From the NCBI GenBank assembly GCA_003993805.1, contig RSEF01000001.1, positions 189,950,493 to 190,014,492 on the forward strand: 64,000 bases of DNA, read 5' to 3'. Positions within the stretch are counted from its first letter, which is position 1; each line of letters begins with the position of its first letter. The notes beneath the pieces are model-generated. The model did not search any database. It worked only from the letters and a program-made list of their open reading frames with translations, and had not been told where the DNA came from. A program made the translations under genes and the position numbers. The stretch is from Himantopus leucocephalus. Lineage: Eukaryota > Chordata > Aves > Charadriiformes > Recurvirostridae. This document shows, piece after piece, positions 31,662-44,240 of the stretch.

Positions 31662-34600
31662 GTGAGTGCCGCCCGCCGCAGGTTGCGGCGAGCCCCGCTA
31701 CTCGGTGGGGGGGACGGGGAGGCTCTCCCCCTTCCCCCGCGGGGGGCGAGCCGCCCACAGCCGCGGGTTCGAGCCCCGCCGCCGGCAGCACCCCGTGCCC
31801 GGCCGTTCCTGCCCCGCCGCGGCTGTGGGAGACAGGAGGTGCGGGGGAGGGGGGGAGTGTGTGTGTGTGGAGGGGGGAGAGTGCGAAGGGGCTGGGGAGG
31901 CGGCGGCGGGCCCCGGGCGGGCGGCGGTGCGCGGCCAGCGGCCGCCCCGTCCCGCCGGACGCCTCTGCCAACTTTCTGAGGAGTTCGGGCAGCGCGTGTG
32001 CCGCCGGGGGAAGAAGGTGGCGTGTGGGGGGGGGTGCTGCCCGCCGACTTCGCCCCCTCCTCCTCGCCCTGCCCTGCCCGCCCTGCCGGCTGCCTCTCCC
32101 CGCCGTGGTGGGGCAGCGGCGGCTCCGCGCTGCCCGGGGCGGAGGGGCGGGCGGGACGGTTGGCGGCCGCGCGCCGCTGCGCGGGGAGGCCGCGGCGCGT
32201 GCGTGCGCCCCTGAGGCGGCGGCCGCGGCGGCGGGAGAGGGGGGGCCGGGGCCCATGGCCGGCGCCGCCCCGGTGGCGGGAGGCGGGGGGACAGGACGGG
32301 ACGGGACCGGGACACGGTCGCATATGGGCGCCCCCGACACGTCGGCTCCGGCTGGGCCGTGTTGCCTCCAGGGGTGGGGGGGTGTGTGTTTGTCCCTCCG
32401 GGTGACCGGGGCTGGAGAAGCCCCTCCTCAGCTGCCTCCCCCCCCCAAAAGAGAAGTCATACCGGGTTTGTATTCCACCTCCCCACACAGCGCTGTGTGG
32501 GTTATTTCCCGACGGTGCCGCGAAGCAAAAAAAAAAAAAATAATAATAATGTTAATTCACCGACTACAGCTGGCAACCTTTTCGCTGTAGTCGAGCACAA
32601 GGGTGGAGGAGAAGCCTGCGGAGTGAGTCATGGGCTTAAGAGGCCCTCCGGTTGTTTATGGCAGAACCAGGGGGTGGCTCATTCAACATGTGGGAGATAA
32701 GTGGAATAAGAGTTGCTTAAATTCGTATTAAAAGGCTAAGAAGGAGGTACCCGTACGTACCACACACCCCCTGCCCCAGCTTGCTGTGGAGCAGCCTTAA
32801 AAAGCGGGGCGGGGGGGAGGGGGGAAGTAAATGTTGCTTTTTCCTGAAGGAGGACTTGTGGTCAGACTGTCATAGCTAACTGCAGTAGTTATGCATTTGT
32901 CAGCATTTCCATTATAAGTGTAGTTTTTATGTAGTTTACAGCTTGGTTATAAAAATATGCGCTGGGTTGAAACTTGGTCGACGGCCTCTTCTCCAGAAAC
33001 ATCTTTTTAAGCAAATTTTGAAACTGCTCTGCTTAGATGCTAAGTGGAAATCCGTGGAAAATACTGGCTTTTTATGTTTCTCTGAACTTTAAAACTTAGC
33101 TGCTTACGCACATGGACCCATTTACAGCTGTTAGTCCAAAAAAAAAAAAATTCCCCCCACTAAGTTTGTTAAATTAGGGAAGAGTTTAAAGGCTCAGCCT
33201 CTGCAGGCCTTGCTCTTTATGCATTAATTAGTGCAGCAGAGGCTCTCTGAAGTCTCTTGCGTGGTCCGTGCCACCTCATGTTAGGGCACCCACCTACAGA
33301 AGTGACGTGGGACACCGCGTGTCCACACAGCTCGGACCATCAAGCGCCAGGACAGTTTGAACGCCTCACTGCCATGGACAAGAAGCCGGTGTTAAAATGA
33401 AGGCGGAATATGTTAACTTTGCTCTGTGAGTTTTATTTCTTTTTTTTTTTACCACGTCTGTTCAGTTGCTGCCTCTGAGACAGGGAACAAGCACAGTATT
33501 TGAGAGGTTTCGTTTGTATACCTCTGTATGTACACGTATCTGGATCCTGCGAAACATGCCTGCCACCCAGTGGATGTAGCTGATCTCTATATACTCTATA
33601 TTCTATACATTTACTACCCCTCCACCCTGCCCAGCCTTACCCTGTGGGTAAGTTTGCAAAGCAAAGTGCTCAGGAGTTGTAAAAATGCCGGGCTTATCTG
33701 GCCCTGTTGGACCTATGTGTGATGATGGTTTTTGTTGTGATGTGATCCACCACCGTCCTTCCTGGCCAGTTCAGGTGATGAACCAGAGGTGCATCCACCA
33801 AGGTGTAGCTGTCAGAAGAGGTGACGTGAACGAGGCAGATGATTATACGCAGAGTGAGAAGCAGTTCCATCCCTGAGACGGCTGGAGAATTGGATTTTGC
33901 AGCCTCTGCCTTTCCCGTAGGATGTCCACGTAAACATAAAGCTTTTCGCACATGGACTGTTTTTTTTTCTGGGTGCCTGGCCTGAGTCCCTGGGATCTGC
34001 TGTGCAGTTATGCTGACCTTGTCCATCTGGAACAAAAGTCAACAGCTGTTCGCTCTTGACGTATGGAAGATGTTTCGTAGGTCTAAGCATGTTAGAAATA
34101 CGGGTCTTGAGTGTCAGAATTGCTCGCTCAGTGTCCGTAGCTTTTTGCTCTAATCTTTTCGTATCTTTACCATCTTTAAAAAAAAATGTGGATAACAGTA
34201 TCCTTTATCTTACAGGTTACTGTCGTGATGGGAACCATAAAAAGAACCTGGGAGAATAGAAATAATTCCCTCTGTGGTTTGAAAGTGTGTAGTGATGCTC
34301 TAGAAAACATGGGCAAAAAGAAGAATGTGTGTTAATTATAGCAAAGCTTCTATGGGGAAAAAAATGTGACCAGGTCAGTTGCAATTAGAGATTGACCTCC
34401 ATGCATATAAGCACTAGGAGATGGTTTTAATTACTATAGGCCACTTAGTTCTAATAATTCCTAAATTCTGCCGTGTTAATCACATTTTTAATACTGCTTT
34501 TTGTGTGTAATTTCCTGGGCTTTCTTTCCCTTAGGAAAAGAATCAAAAAGCAGATAGGCAGCCTAGGGTTGCGTACTTGTATCACCATCCTTCATCAGCT

Positions 34601-37600
34601 GGATTCCTAATGTAACACCTGGGACTCTGCTGTTGGAGCTCTCTGTTGAGGATAACCAGTGGTGGTAGGTCATGGCCGTGGTCTGTGTTGCTGCAAAGAC
34701 CCATAGGATGGGGCAGGGAAAAGGCAAGGAGAAGCAGGACTACTGTTCTTGTCCCAAGTACCTGGTGCCATCATGGCTTCAACCAGCCCCTATGTGGAAA
34801 GCCTGGAGCTTGCTGCCATTCCCAGGCTTGGAGCGCTGTTGTTTGCGCTGCAGCCCTGTCCTGCACAGGCGCTGGGGGAGAAGTAGCTGTGGGGTTGGCC
34901 TATGTCATCTGAGCAGTTGAGAGGAATGTGGACATGGCCTAGCAAATACCTACTGAAAATGCACAAAGTGGAGTTCATCTTCAGACGTTTGACTAAATGC
35001 AGGTGGATTTTTCATGGGGGCAGCAAAAGGGACGCCTCCAATGTAGCGGTTCCAGCCCTCACGTCAGATCTCAAGTCTGTCTGTCACCAAGAGCTGGAAG
35101 GGCACTATAGCCTTCCAAGTTTGCCAGATATTTCTGTTAACATTGAAAGAGCATTTTCCCTGGTCTAGTTCTGAAAACAGCTGAAGTATTTTGGCTGAGT
35201 TCTAATCACAGTCTACCTCTTTCTGCACCCTTCCCTCAGAGGCAACCTCTACAACACATGGAACAAAATTTAGCCTGAGGCAGACATTCAACTTGGAAAA
35301 TTTCAACCCAAACAGTCAAAGTCTGGCCAAGTTACAAGCAGCTGGAAGCAGCATCTTGCGTTGGAAGCGTTCAGCAATTGCCTAATAGGCGATGCTACAA
35401 GCTTCATCAATAATATGTGTATGTTTATGTACATGGAAATATGCTGCTGAATTATATTATTAATTAATAGGCTACCCAGTTGACTAATTGGCACCCAGTT
35501 GTTTCTGATTTTTTTAAAAATAGAGAATCGAACCTGAAACTCTTCAGTTAATTGTATGAATGCTTTTCCTTACTCGCATTATTCATTGTTGTTTTCCTGG
35601 CTGAAAAATCGAAAACTTTAAAATGGAGCCTCTGAAATAAATGACGAGCCAGGGCTCACTCGTTCTGAATCTTTCAAAATAACTTAACAATTGTTAAAGA
35701 CCAATTTACAGTAGAACTAGAGCAAATTGCTTCCCAGCGTTCTGAATTGTAAAAAACCACATCTCCCAAATTCCTAAGCTATTCATCAACTGTTCTATTG
35801 TAGCAGACTCACCCTATATTGTGTCCCCGATATATCTATTAACTCTGCAGTGAAGTGTGAGTTTAAAACTATTGTGCCATGGAGTCACTGTGGAATAAAT
35901 ACCACAAACATTGGCAAAGTTGCTCCATAAATCTTTCTTAGTTTAGAGAGGAACTTAGGCGTGCCTTTCTTCTATGGGAGTGCAGCTGTTTCTTGCAGCA
36001 TTCCCTGGGGGCTGGATCTTGGTGTAAAGCTGTTTCATATCGTTGTATTCGCAGTTTTTGTGATGATATCTCATCGTTACCAACAGATTATATGCAGTTT
36101 TGTGTGCATGTGGAATAAGTTACAAGTATGGCATGCTCTTAAAAAAAAATCACTTTTTAAAATGGTTTGCATCCAGCAGAAGGCATTTTTCATGGAGCCA
36201 GATATAAAGGAACCAGGAATGCAGTTACACCAGCGGGATAGGAGACTGTCTTAGAACTGGTAATTTGAAAGAAGGCTTAAGAATTTGTGCAGAGAATCAT
36301 CTCAACAGGAGTTTTCATTGCAATGCTGTGACTGAAGTGCAGTCTTTGGCTGTATAGCAATATAAATATTGCACAGAAATAGGAAAGTACGTGGCATTAG
36401 TAAGATCACGGGAATTCTGTGTCTGGTTTTGCTGCTCGCACATGAGGAAGGATGTGAAATATTAGGAAATGCACAGTGACAAAAGTGATCCAGGGTTTGG
36501 AAACCAAGCTTCACAATACAGGGTGTACAAGTTTGTTCAGCTCAGAAGAGGCTGAGAGGGGCATTGATGCCTGTATATATTGTTTGTATGTGTAAGGAAA
36601 ATACATGATACTTACTTGATCCTACTGAGATATCTGGTGTTTGGGAGCTGTTTAGGTGTGTTCTACCTTGAAATTTCAAGTAGCAATGAGGGAAATAAAG
36701 CATTGTAATGGATTTGCTGCTGCTGCTGGGAGTGTTTAAAGTGAGATGGGGTTTCCTTCTCAAAGATGCGCTTTGGCTTGGTTTGGCGGAGGACATTTCC
36801 AGTGCATGTAGAAGAGGGAAGGACTGTTCTCTGTTCACCTACATTCTTCCCTGGTTTGAGGAAACAGGATTATTTGTAGTGCTTTCCATGTATTGTAGCA
36901 CATGTTGCTGCCTTGGACAGGTTTATAATAAAATGTCATGCTTCAGAATGTGTCAGGTTTTCTCTTGGGTCAGGAAGACAATTTTTTCTTGGTGCTTAAT
37001 TTGACTTCTTATGATTAATTATTGTATACTATTCACTTGCCTCCAGAGCATCAGCGTCTGGTGGCAGCTGGAGACAGGATATCGGGTACTCACCTTCCTC
37101 ACTTCTTTCTGTCAGTACGGAGTCCCCTTGTATTCCCAGGTTGGTGTACCGTCTTTCTTTGCTCAGGATACTAACAGCTATATTCAGGGTTGAAGAAATT
37201 TCCTCTGCCACTAGACAGGCAAGGATGTCGCTCACCGTTCAGAAGTCAGTTGCTGAGGGCTCGCGGCACCTGCAAGCCCGCTCTCCCCTTAACCACCTCT
37301 TTGTCCTTTGGTCATGCCTCTCCTGCCGCCAGATCTCCTGCTGCAAGCAGACACCAGAGATGGGGACGGGGACACACGTGCGTATGGCTTGGCAGCGTAG
37401 CACCCCCGGCAGTCACTAAACCAACAGAAGTTACGTGGGTGAAATAATTTTGTAACCTGGAAAACGTGACTGACTGCTCGAATCAAGTTGAAGCATTACC
37501 TGCAGTGTTCCTTTTCAGGCAGCTTCACAGTAAAGCTGAAGGTTTAATTTGGCCTGTGAATTGTGCTTGAGCCTCGATAGTTATAAGATGATGTTTTATC

Positions 37601-38499
37601 ATTCCATAGTTCATTCTCTTTAATATAACAGACAAATACATTTTTTCCCTCTGGCATCTGAACTAGAATAAATATACTTTGTGTTAAAGTATTTCTTTTT
37701 GTAGAAAATTTATTTTATTGTACTTACTCTAGGGTACCTGGTACACAAAAGCGTGCCAGGATCTGGTCAATATTTCACACAGTGGTCTTGATTGGGGCTT
37801 TTTCATTTGTACTTTAAAATATTCTATGACTGTTCTAAGGTAACAAATTGCATTTTCTATACAGGATGACATTACTGGAAGTTTTCCTTTTGAGAAGAAC
37901 TGAAACTTGAGGAGCCTAAGTTCTTGTAAATCAGTATCTCTTAGACTTCTCGAAAACATGCATATAAGTATTTCCACTTACTTGGAAATAGTTAAGTGCT
38001 AAAGTACTCCTCTCAAACATGATTTCTAAAACCACTTTCCTCAGCTGCCTTATTGAGATGTGCGTGTTTGAGAAAATAATGAGAGTACAGCCTTCTAGGG
38101 TTTGGCCCATATGTCTGTCGCTACGTTCATTGGAGTTAATGATAATGCTCTATTGATTTCCAGGAGATACAGGATCCAACTCACTAATAAAGTACAAATC
38201 AGGTTGGATGTCTTCAGTTTTTAAGAGCTCTAGGCAGGTTATTTAATAAATTTCTTCTCAGAAAATGGCAAAATCAGAGAATTGACAGTAAATTTTGAAT
38301 CCTATTTTCATGTTCCAGTAGTTGGATAGAACTTGATGTAATATGGAGATGATAACGCGTACCACCCCATGACATCAGGTTTGACGGTGCGGTCATGGGT
38401 TGTAGTTTCCCACCTCATGACATCTTATTGTGTTTGTAGTATTTAGTGAGTTTTATTCCTTTGCGGGTTGTGAAGTGAAACAGTGTTTTAGGCTGAGAT

Positions 38500-38570
38500 G
38501 AAAATTTACAGAGTTAAGTGACCTGTGCCCATCTCAGGGGTATATCAGATTTGAACATAATACTATTAAA
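38500..38570 (+). mobile_element. Possible ancient MIR-like SINE fragment
   Basis: GATGAAAATTTACAGAGTTA, AGTGACCTGTGCCCATCTCA and ATCAGATTTGAAC recall the MIR core and conserved tail (GATGAGGAAACTGAGGC, TTAAGTGACTTGCCC, GGATTTGAAC). The similarity is weak. Confidence 0.3.
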
Positions 38571-39164
38571 CAGCTGAGCTATATAACTGACTGTATCCCT
38601 AACAGCACAAATTCTGTGTGCATAGGAGAATTATGCACCCAGACACCCATATTAACAAAGGCTAGAAATAGTAGTAGGACCGAGTTCTCTGCCAGGTTTG
38701 GTTTTCTCCCCTCACATGGAACTATAATCAAGGTAGTTGAGTTAGTTGTTTTTATTGAATGTATCATGCTGTATCTGTCACATATCTGCAGACTTCCCCC
38801 GCAGTCCCTAGTCCAGCACATCTGTGACCAGCGAAGAATTTTGCCTGCTCCCCAGAATTAGTTTAATTTCCTTCTTTTATTTATGTGTGTATGCAGGAGT
38901 ATCTTTTCTCTTGTTAAAAAACCTACTATTTCAGAGTCACCCGCGTACTGTAGGCAGTGTGGTGTTCCTGTCTCTTCCCTCCCTTAATAGAATCGTGACA
39001 TTAGGCAGTTACAGTGTCTGAAGTACCTGGTCATACAGGCATCGACGAAATTTAATGAGGTGTTTCAGCTTGCTTGACCTTGTTCTGCGACTCGTTTATG
39101 CATCATGTATTCAGGTAGGAAACCGGGCATGCTCCAAGCCCTGGCAGAAGGTCGCTCGCACGGT

Positions 39165-39234
39165 ATCTGCTGCTGCAGGTTCTGTTTCAACATCTGCTGC
39201 TGCAGCTTCTGTTTCAACATCTGCTTCTGCTCGG
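39165..39234. repeat. 27-bp tandem repeat, about 2.5 copies
   Basis: Unit 1 is 39165-39191 and unit 2 is 39192-39218. They differ by one base (CAGGTTCTG versus CAGCTTCTG), and a decayed third copy follows (ATCTGCTTCTGC). The unit is a multiple of three, so a minus-strand frame reads a 9-residue Gln/Leu/Lys-rich repeat. Confidence 0.85.
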
Positions 39235-40691
39235 TGAGACGCTGCCGCTGTGTCATTTCCTGCAGCTCACGGGTTAAGCATGTATCAGATGCTTTTGGGG
39301 TGTGCTTGGGCTCTGCGGGGTGGGGGGGACACGAGCCATCAGTTGAGAAATGGAACCGCTGGTGGGAAAGTTGTAGTGTCTGCAAGTTGCTTCAGACCTT
39401 CAGAGATCTTTTTTTGGGCAGAGGGGGTTGAGCAGCATCCTGGCGTCTGTTCTCTGCTCTTTAATTTTGTTAGGAGGGGAAGTTCAACGAGAAATTGCCA
39501 AGTTCTCTCAATGTTAGTCAAGAGAATGACAGCAGACTCATTTGTTTTGGGGGAAAATGAAAGAGCCCACTTTGTCACCAGTTTAAACAATTGAAGAGGT
39601 GAGGAGGTTATGTTACCCTGTGGCATAGGATTTGCTCTTTTTTTTTTTTTAAGATAAATGGCAGGGGAAGTGGTATTGTGGGACAGCAAGACTAGTCAGA
39701 AAGTGTATGGTGACAGTACTTAACGTTTATATACTGCTGCAGGAACACTGACTGATCCAACCTGTCATGATAATAATGCATTACGCAAGGAACAATAAGT
39801 CTCTAGGAAAAGAGCACAGTCCAATGCAGTTTCAGAAACTTCAGTAATGTGGGAGAGGTCAACTGATCTAAACATCAAAAATGTGAAAACGGAGTACGTC
39901 TGTACAGATGACTGAATTCATTCATGCATCGAAACACATTTCCCCTCGAGCCTAAGGAAGACCATTCCTCATCTTGGTGCGGCCATTCTTACTGAGTGAA
40001 ATGACAGTGGGAGACAAGAGAGCTCCAACACCTTCTCCGCATGGACCCTGGGCCTCCTCCCGCCTGTTCTGCTTCCTGGGCTGCAGACAAACACAACAGA
40101 AACGAAGCTGCTACCAAGCTCCAGAATAAAGTTCAGTGCTGGAATATTTCTAGCAGTAATTTCTCCAAATGGCTGTGCCTTGCTCTTGCACAGTGCTTTT
40201 CTTGGCTCTCCCTGCACGTCCCCCCCTCACACGTGCCGGACGGCACCTTCTAATGAAATGGCTGACATCTAATTGATGTGGATCCCAACTGCAGACAGTC
40301 ATCTTCTAAGTAAGGTGCTGGCCCTGCGGGACAGTTGTGCAGGCAAAGGCACCGGCTTTTTCGTGCTGTCCCTGGAAGCGGCGGTTTGCGCGGGCCGTGG
40401 TGTGTTTAAGAAGTACAGGGCATGCTGTGATGGTGACCGCTCTTCTCCGTTGGTCACCGCCCCCAGCAGCTTGTCACTCATCTTCTGCCAGCATTTACTG
40501 CCGCACCCTGACCTGCCAGCTGAATACGGGAACCCTTCTAGTTCTGCCAAAATGGTTTTGCTTCACTTAAATGGTGTACACTGTAGGTTTATTTCAGTCG
40601 AAATGGACTGGGGAGCTTAGGTGACAAAGCTGAGGCAGGTTCTGGTAACTGTACTGAGAAGCTGCAGGGGGGTGGTTTGAAGAAATTACTA

Positions 40692-40791
40692 GTGGTAATG
40701 AGATGTGTCCTCAGTCTATTGAACTGTAAACCTTTCTCCNGTGGTGGTAATGAGATGTGTCCTCTGTCTATTGAACTGTAAACCTTTCTCC
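40692..40791. repeat. 48-bp near-identical direct duplication around a single N
   Basis: Copy 1 is 40692-40739, N is 40740, and copy 2 is 40744-40791. The copies agree at 47 of 48 positions (one A/T difference). Both begin GTGGTAATGAGATGTGTCCT. A lone N between two copies suggests a contig join that failed to collapse an overlap, not a biological tandem repeat. Confidence 0.9.
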
Positions 40792-43700
40792 AGCCTTGTG
40801 CCGGCATTTTACTCTTATATTTCCCTCTGGGAGCAGGGAATTTCACCCACATGTAGTTGTGTGCGAAGAATAGGTGCCCCAGCACCTGCCTGCCCACACT
40901 GAAGTAGTGCTGAGCTTTTTTCTTACATGTTTTGGTATCTTTCTGCTCTGTGCAGCTGTCCTTCATTGGTTGCCTTTTCAAGGGAGACCTTCATCTTGAG
41001 CCATCCAAAACAAACCTTTAGGGTTTTTTTAGGTTTTCCTAGTTGAACAGATTTTATGCATTAACAGATTAGTCTTTAGGGTTTGTAAAAACTTTATTAG
41101 GGCTTTTTCAAATTTGGTTTTCAAACATTAATATTACAGTGTAGTAAAACCTTTCAGCCATTACAGGTGTAATATTTTAATGAATGAATGAACTGGCTTC
41201 TGACCATAAATATATTGCAGCTGTGATGGTGAGAGCCAGAAATATGCTTTTGCATTCTTGGCAAATGACCATTTGTGAAAATTTTCCATGACACGTCTAT
41301 TGATGTTAAACATTTTTAATTTCCTTGTGATCAAATTCACTGGTATATTTTTATAATTTTTGTACTCTTTCAGGAGGGGAAAGGGGTGATTGCATCATTA
41401 TGTACCTCTTTCAAGGTGAATTATTGCAAATATATTACGTAAAGTCTGATGTAGCTACTTGCTTTGCCCCTGGACGTAGTTTCTGGGACAGTCTAAAACA
41501 GAGGTCAGACAGCTGAGCGGTCACAGCACTTTTTCAGGATGTTGTTTGCTTAAGAGTTCTCGGTATTTTTTTCTGTGAGAAAACAAATACATTAACTTTT
41601 GTATCTGGTGTGTTCTGTCCCTCTGAAATAAAAGCTGCATCAGAAACGGGGGTTTCTAGTCTCTGTTTTGTCATTGCTGTGTGACGAGCAGCTGGAAGGT
41701 CAAGTCATACACGAGGCTGTTACTCTACAAGCCGCCCCTCATCTTTACTAGCTAGGTGGGGGTTCTTTGTCTTTTTCCAAATCTGTACACACTTGTGAAA
41801 GAAAATGACTTGTTTCATGTTCTCCTGAAGACAAAAAAGAGTAGTTATACAGGGATTTGCCTGTATTGTGGAGAATTAGTGATAAATACTGCATACTTCT
41901 TCATATACTTTAAGACTCATACAGGGTTCCAAGTCTTACGTCTTGCTTCAGTACTGTCAAGAATATTGCTTACTTTTCTGAATTGTCTAATCCTCCCTTT
42001 TCTTGTTTCAGATTGATGTCAAGACATGTAGTGACATTAAATATAGTTCATTGGAGCTTTTGGTTTAAGACGTGGTGGACAACCATATAAAAAATGCCTT
42101 TTTTTCTGTTTGGTTTTTTTTTTTTTTAAAGGTGGAGAAGGATCAGTTATGTACATGTTCAGATTTAGATTTTCTTTCTGTATATATTCTTATCAGACTG
42201 AGCAGTAGTCTTATTACAGGTGTTTCAATAGGCCCAAGTATTTGTGCAGGTGTGGTTTAATGGAGAAAACGTGTAATTCTGGTTCTTTTGTATAGCACTG
42301 CATTCAATTTTGCAGAATGACTGCATTTCAGCAGAGGAAGCTATTCTAAATGGGAAGTATTAGGAAAACCACTGAATTTGGATACTGTATTAAAGAAATT
42401 GGGGGGCTGATGTGAGAAGGTGGCTTTATGAACACTGTCACTGGTACTTTTTTGTATGTGTGCTCCCTCTTTCTTATCTAGTCAGGTTTCTAAATCATAT
42501 TCTTCATTTTTTTTTAGTAAACCGAAGACGAGCAGAAATAAAAATCCTAAAGGTGTTTTTTTCGGTGTTCTGGGGAAAATACTTTCTTGAGATTACTTGT
42601 TTTATCTGCCAGAAAAAGAACCTGCTTGCCAGTTCCCAATATGCAGGTGAGGAGATGACTACCGTACCTGGATTCTGGCTGGAACAGACATCTCTATGCT
42701 TTTGCTCTGTGGAGCCACCACAATCAAATTCTTCCATCTTTGTTCCAAAATGTATCTTGGGTGTTTGTTTATATGCCTGAGGAATAGGGAACAGAGCTGG
42801 GGATGAAAGCAAATTAGGTAAAACAAATTAGAAAGGGAAGGAAATAGAAGAAGGTAGATCCAAAGTAGTTTCCTTCTTTTAACTGTCAAGATATGAACCA
42901 GGGAAATGAGATGCAGAAGAAACTCTGAATAGTTCTGATAAAACTGAGATAATTTAAACTGCTGTAGAATAACCAGGAGCTAGATCAGTGCGTACAGAAG
43001 CATGTTGAGTTGAATTCATTACCCATGGTGAGAAATATAAATCCCTCTCACCCAACTTAATGTTTGGACAGTTGTTTACTGAAGGTTTTTTTGGGGTCCT
43101 TTTTAACAACAAAATGTTAGCTTTCACTAAACGTGAGGAAAACGGTCTCAAATCTGAATGCTGCTACCAATAACATTGAAGAACAATCATTTGTAGCTAC
43201 AGCTGAGATTTCTTTTCCCTGCTCTCCCAAATATTGTGTTAGTGTGATGTAGTTTTGAGGAGATTAAGAGCATGAAGCATGGACAGGCAGTTTTTTCACC
43301 TAATTAATGATCAGATTTTCTAAGTAAGTGGTAGCCATCAGTGAAGTACCAGAGCTTTCCCAGTTGGGTATGACCAAGAGCTCAAGCTCAATATCTCCCA
43401 GTTCCTTTTAGACAGTCTGGGCTGACTTCACTGTGCTTTACAAACAAGGAGGAAGGTAGAGAAAGCCGTGAGCAGCTCTGTGGGGAGTCAGGTGCTGTTG
43501 TTAGCTTGGGATTGGTGCCAGTGATCAGACCTGAGGAGACAGTGATGGGGAAACTGATGCAACAAGGCCCCATCAGGGATGTCGGGGAAAAGACTATATG
43601 AAAGAGTAGCCTGCCACCAGCTCCATTTTATCTCACTAGTGATGTTTGGGTTTTTTTTTCAGAGGATTTCCAGTCTTTATGCCTTTGGTGTTGAATGGAA

Positions 43701-43812
43701 ATGAAAATAAATGGATGATGAGGAGACATCTCTTTGGTGCTTGTACAAGCACAGCTAGCAGAAGTGTGTTTCTGCTCTGCTCAGAGTCAGAGAGGTGGTG
43801 TGGATGAACAAA

Positions 43813-43947
43813 TGTTCAAAGTCAGGTTGGACGGAGCTTGGAGCAACCTGATCTAGTGCAAGGTTTCTCTGCCCATGGTGGGGAGGGTGGACTAGATGAT
43901 CTTTGAAGGTCCCTTCCAACCCAAACCATTCTGTGATTTTGTGATGT
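43813..43947 (+). mobile_element. CR1 LINE 3' end
   Basis: Sense CR1 tail: TTCAAAGTCAGGTTGGACGG, AGCTTGGAGCAACCTGATCT, ACTAGATGATCTTTGAAGGT, CCCTTCCAACCCAAACCATT and CTGTGATTTTGTGATG. It is moderately diverged from the copies at 18.3 and 29.0 kb. Confidence 0.92.
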
Positions 43948-44131
43948 TGGATGGCACGTCAGAGAGGAGCTTCGTAACAAAACGGAACCCGAGTGCGCCA
44001 AAATGTATAGGGGTGGAATACAGATGCGAAAAGTATCCAGCTGTGGTGTTTCAGATTAACTGAGAGATGTCAGTCAGATCTCCTCATAATTCCTTTGCAA
44101 TGTTTTTCTGAATATGGCTCCCCCAGCACAC

Positions 44132-44240
44132 CAGAAGCTGTATGGTGTATGTATAGCCATATACTATATTGTATATACAGCCGTATACTGTGTGTATGTA
44201 TACACCATATATATAAGTACACTCTATATAAATATCATGA
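44132..44240. repeat. AT-rich low-complexity tract with inverted segments
   Basis: Alternating TA/TG-rich sequence, with TATGGTGTA near the left end and its complement TACACCATA near the right, so a long AT-rich hairpin is possible. The ORFs here are Tyr/Ile-rich translations of this low-complexity DNA. Confidence 0.6.

Larger units (their letters stand above)
31150..32450. promoter_or_regulatory. CpG island, probable divergent promoter (candidate WBP4 / ELF1)
   Basis: Extremely GC- and CpG-rich DNA follows the gap directly. Two strong GTGAGT donors face outward: minus strand with intron starting at 31433, and plus strand with intron starting at 31662. They are separated by about 230 bp that would hold both first exons and the start sites. 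I see no long coding exon; the many 100-320 residue ORFs in all frames are low-complexity Pro/Ala/Arg/Gly translations of GC-rich DNA. The identity WBP4 (minus) and ELF1 (plus) rests only on remembered mammalian order and orientation. Confidence 0.7.

Noticed and set aside
31690..31790. tRNA gene suggested by a perfect T-arm (GCGGG TTCGAGC CCCGC)
   Set aside because: No A-box or matching acceptor stem is found upstream at the right distance, and the flanks are ordinary GC-rich promoter DNA.
31378..32590. ORFs of 100-320 residues in all frames of the second CpG island
   Set aside because: They are Pro/Ala/Arg/Gly low-complexity translations, simultaneously open on both strands. Lack of stop codons in GC-rich DNA explains them.
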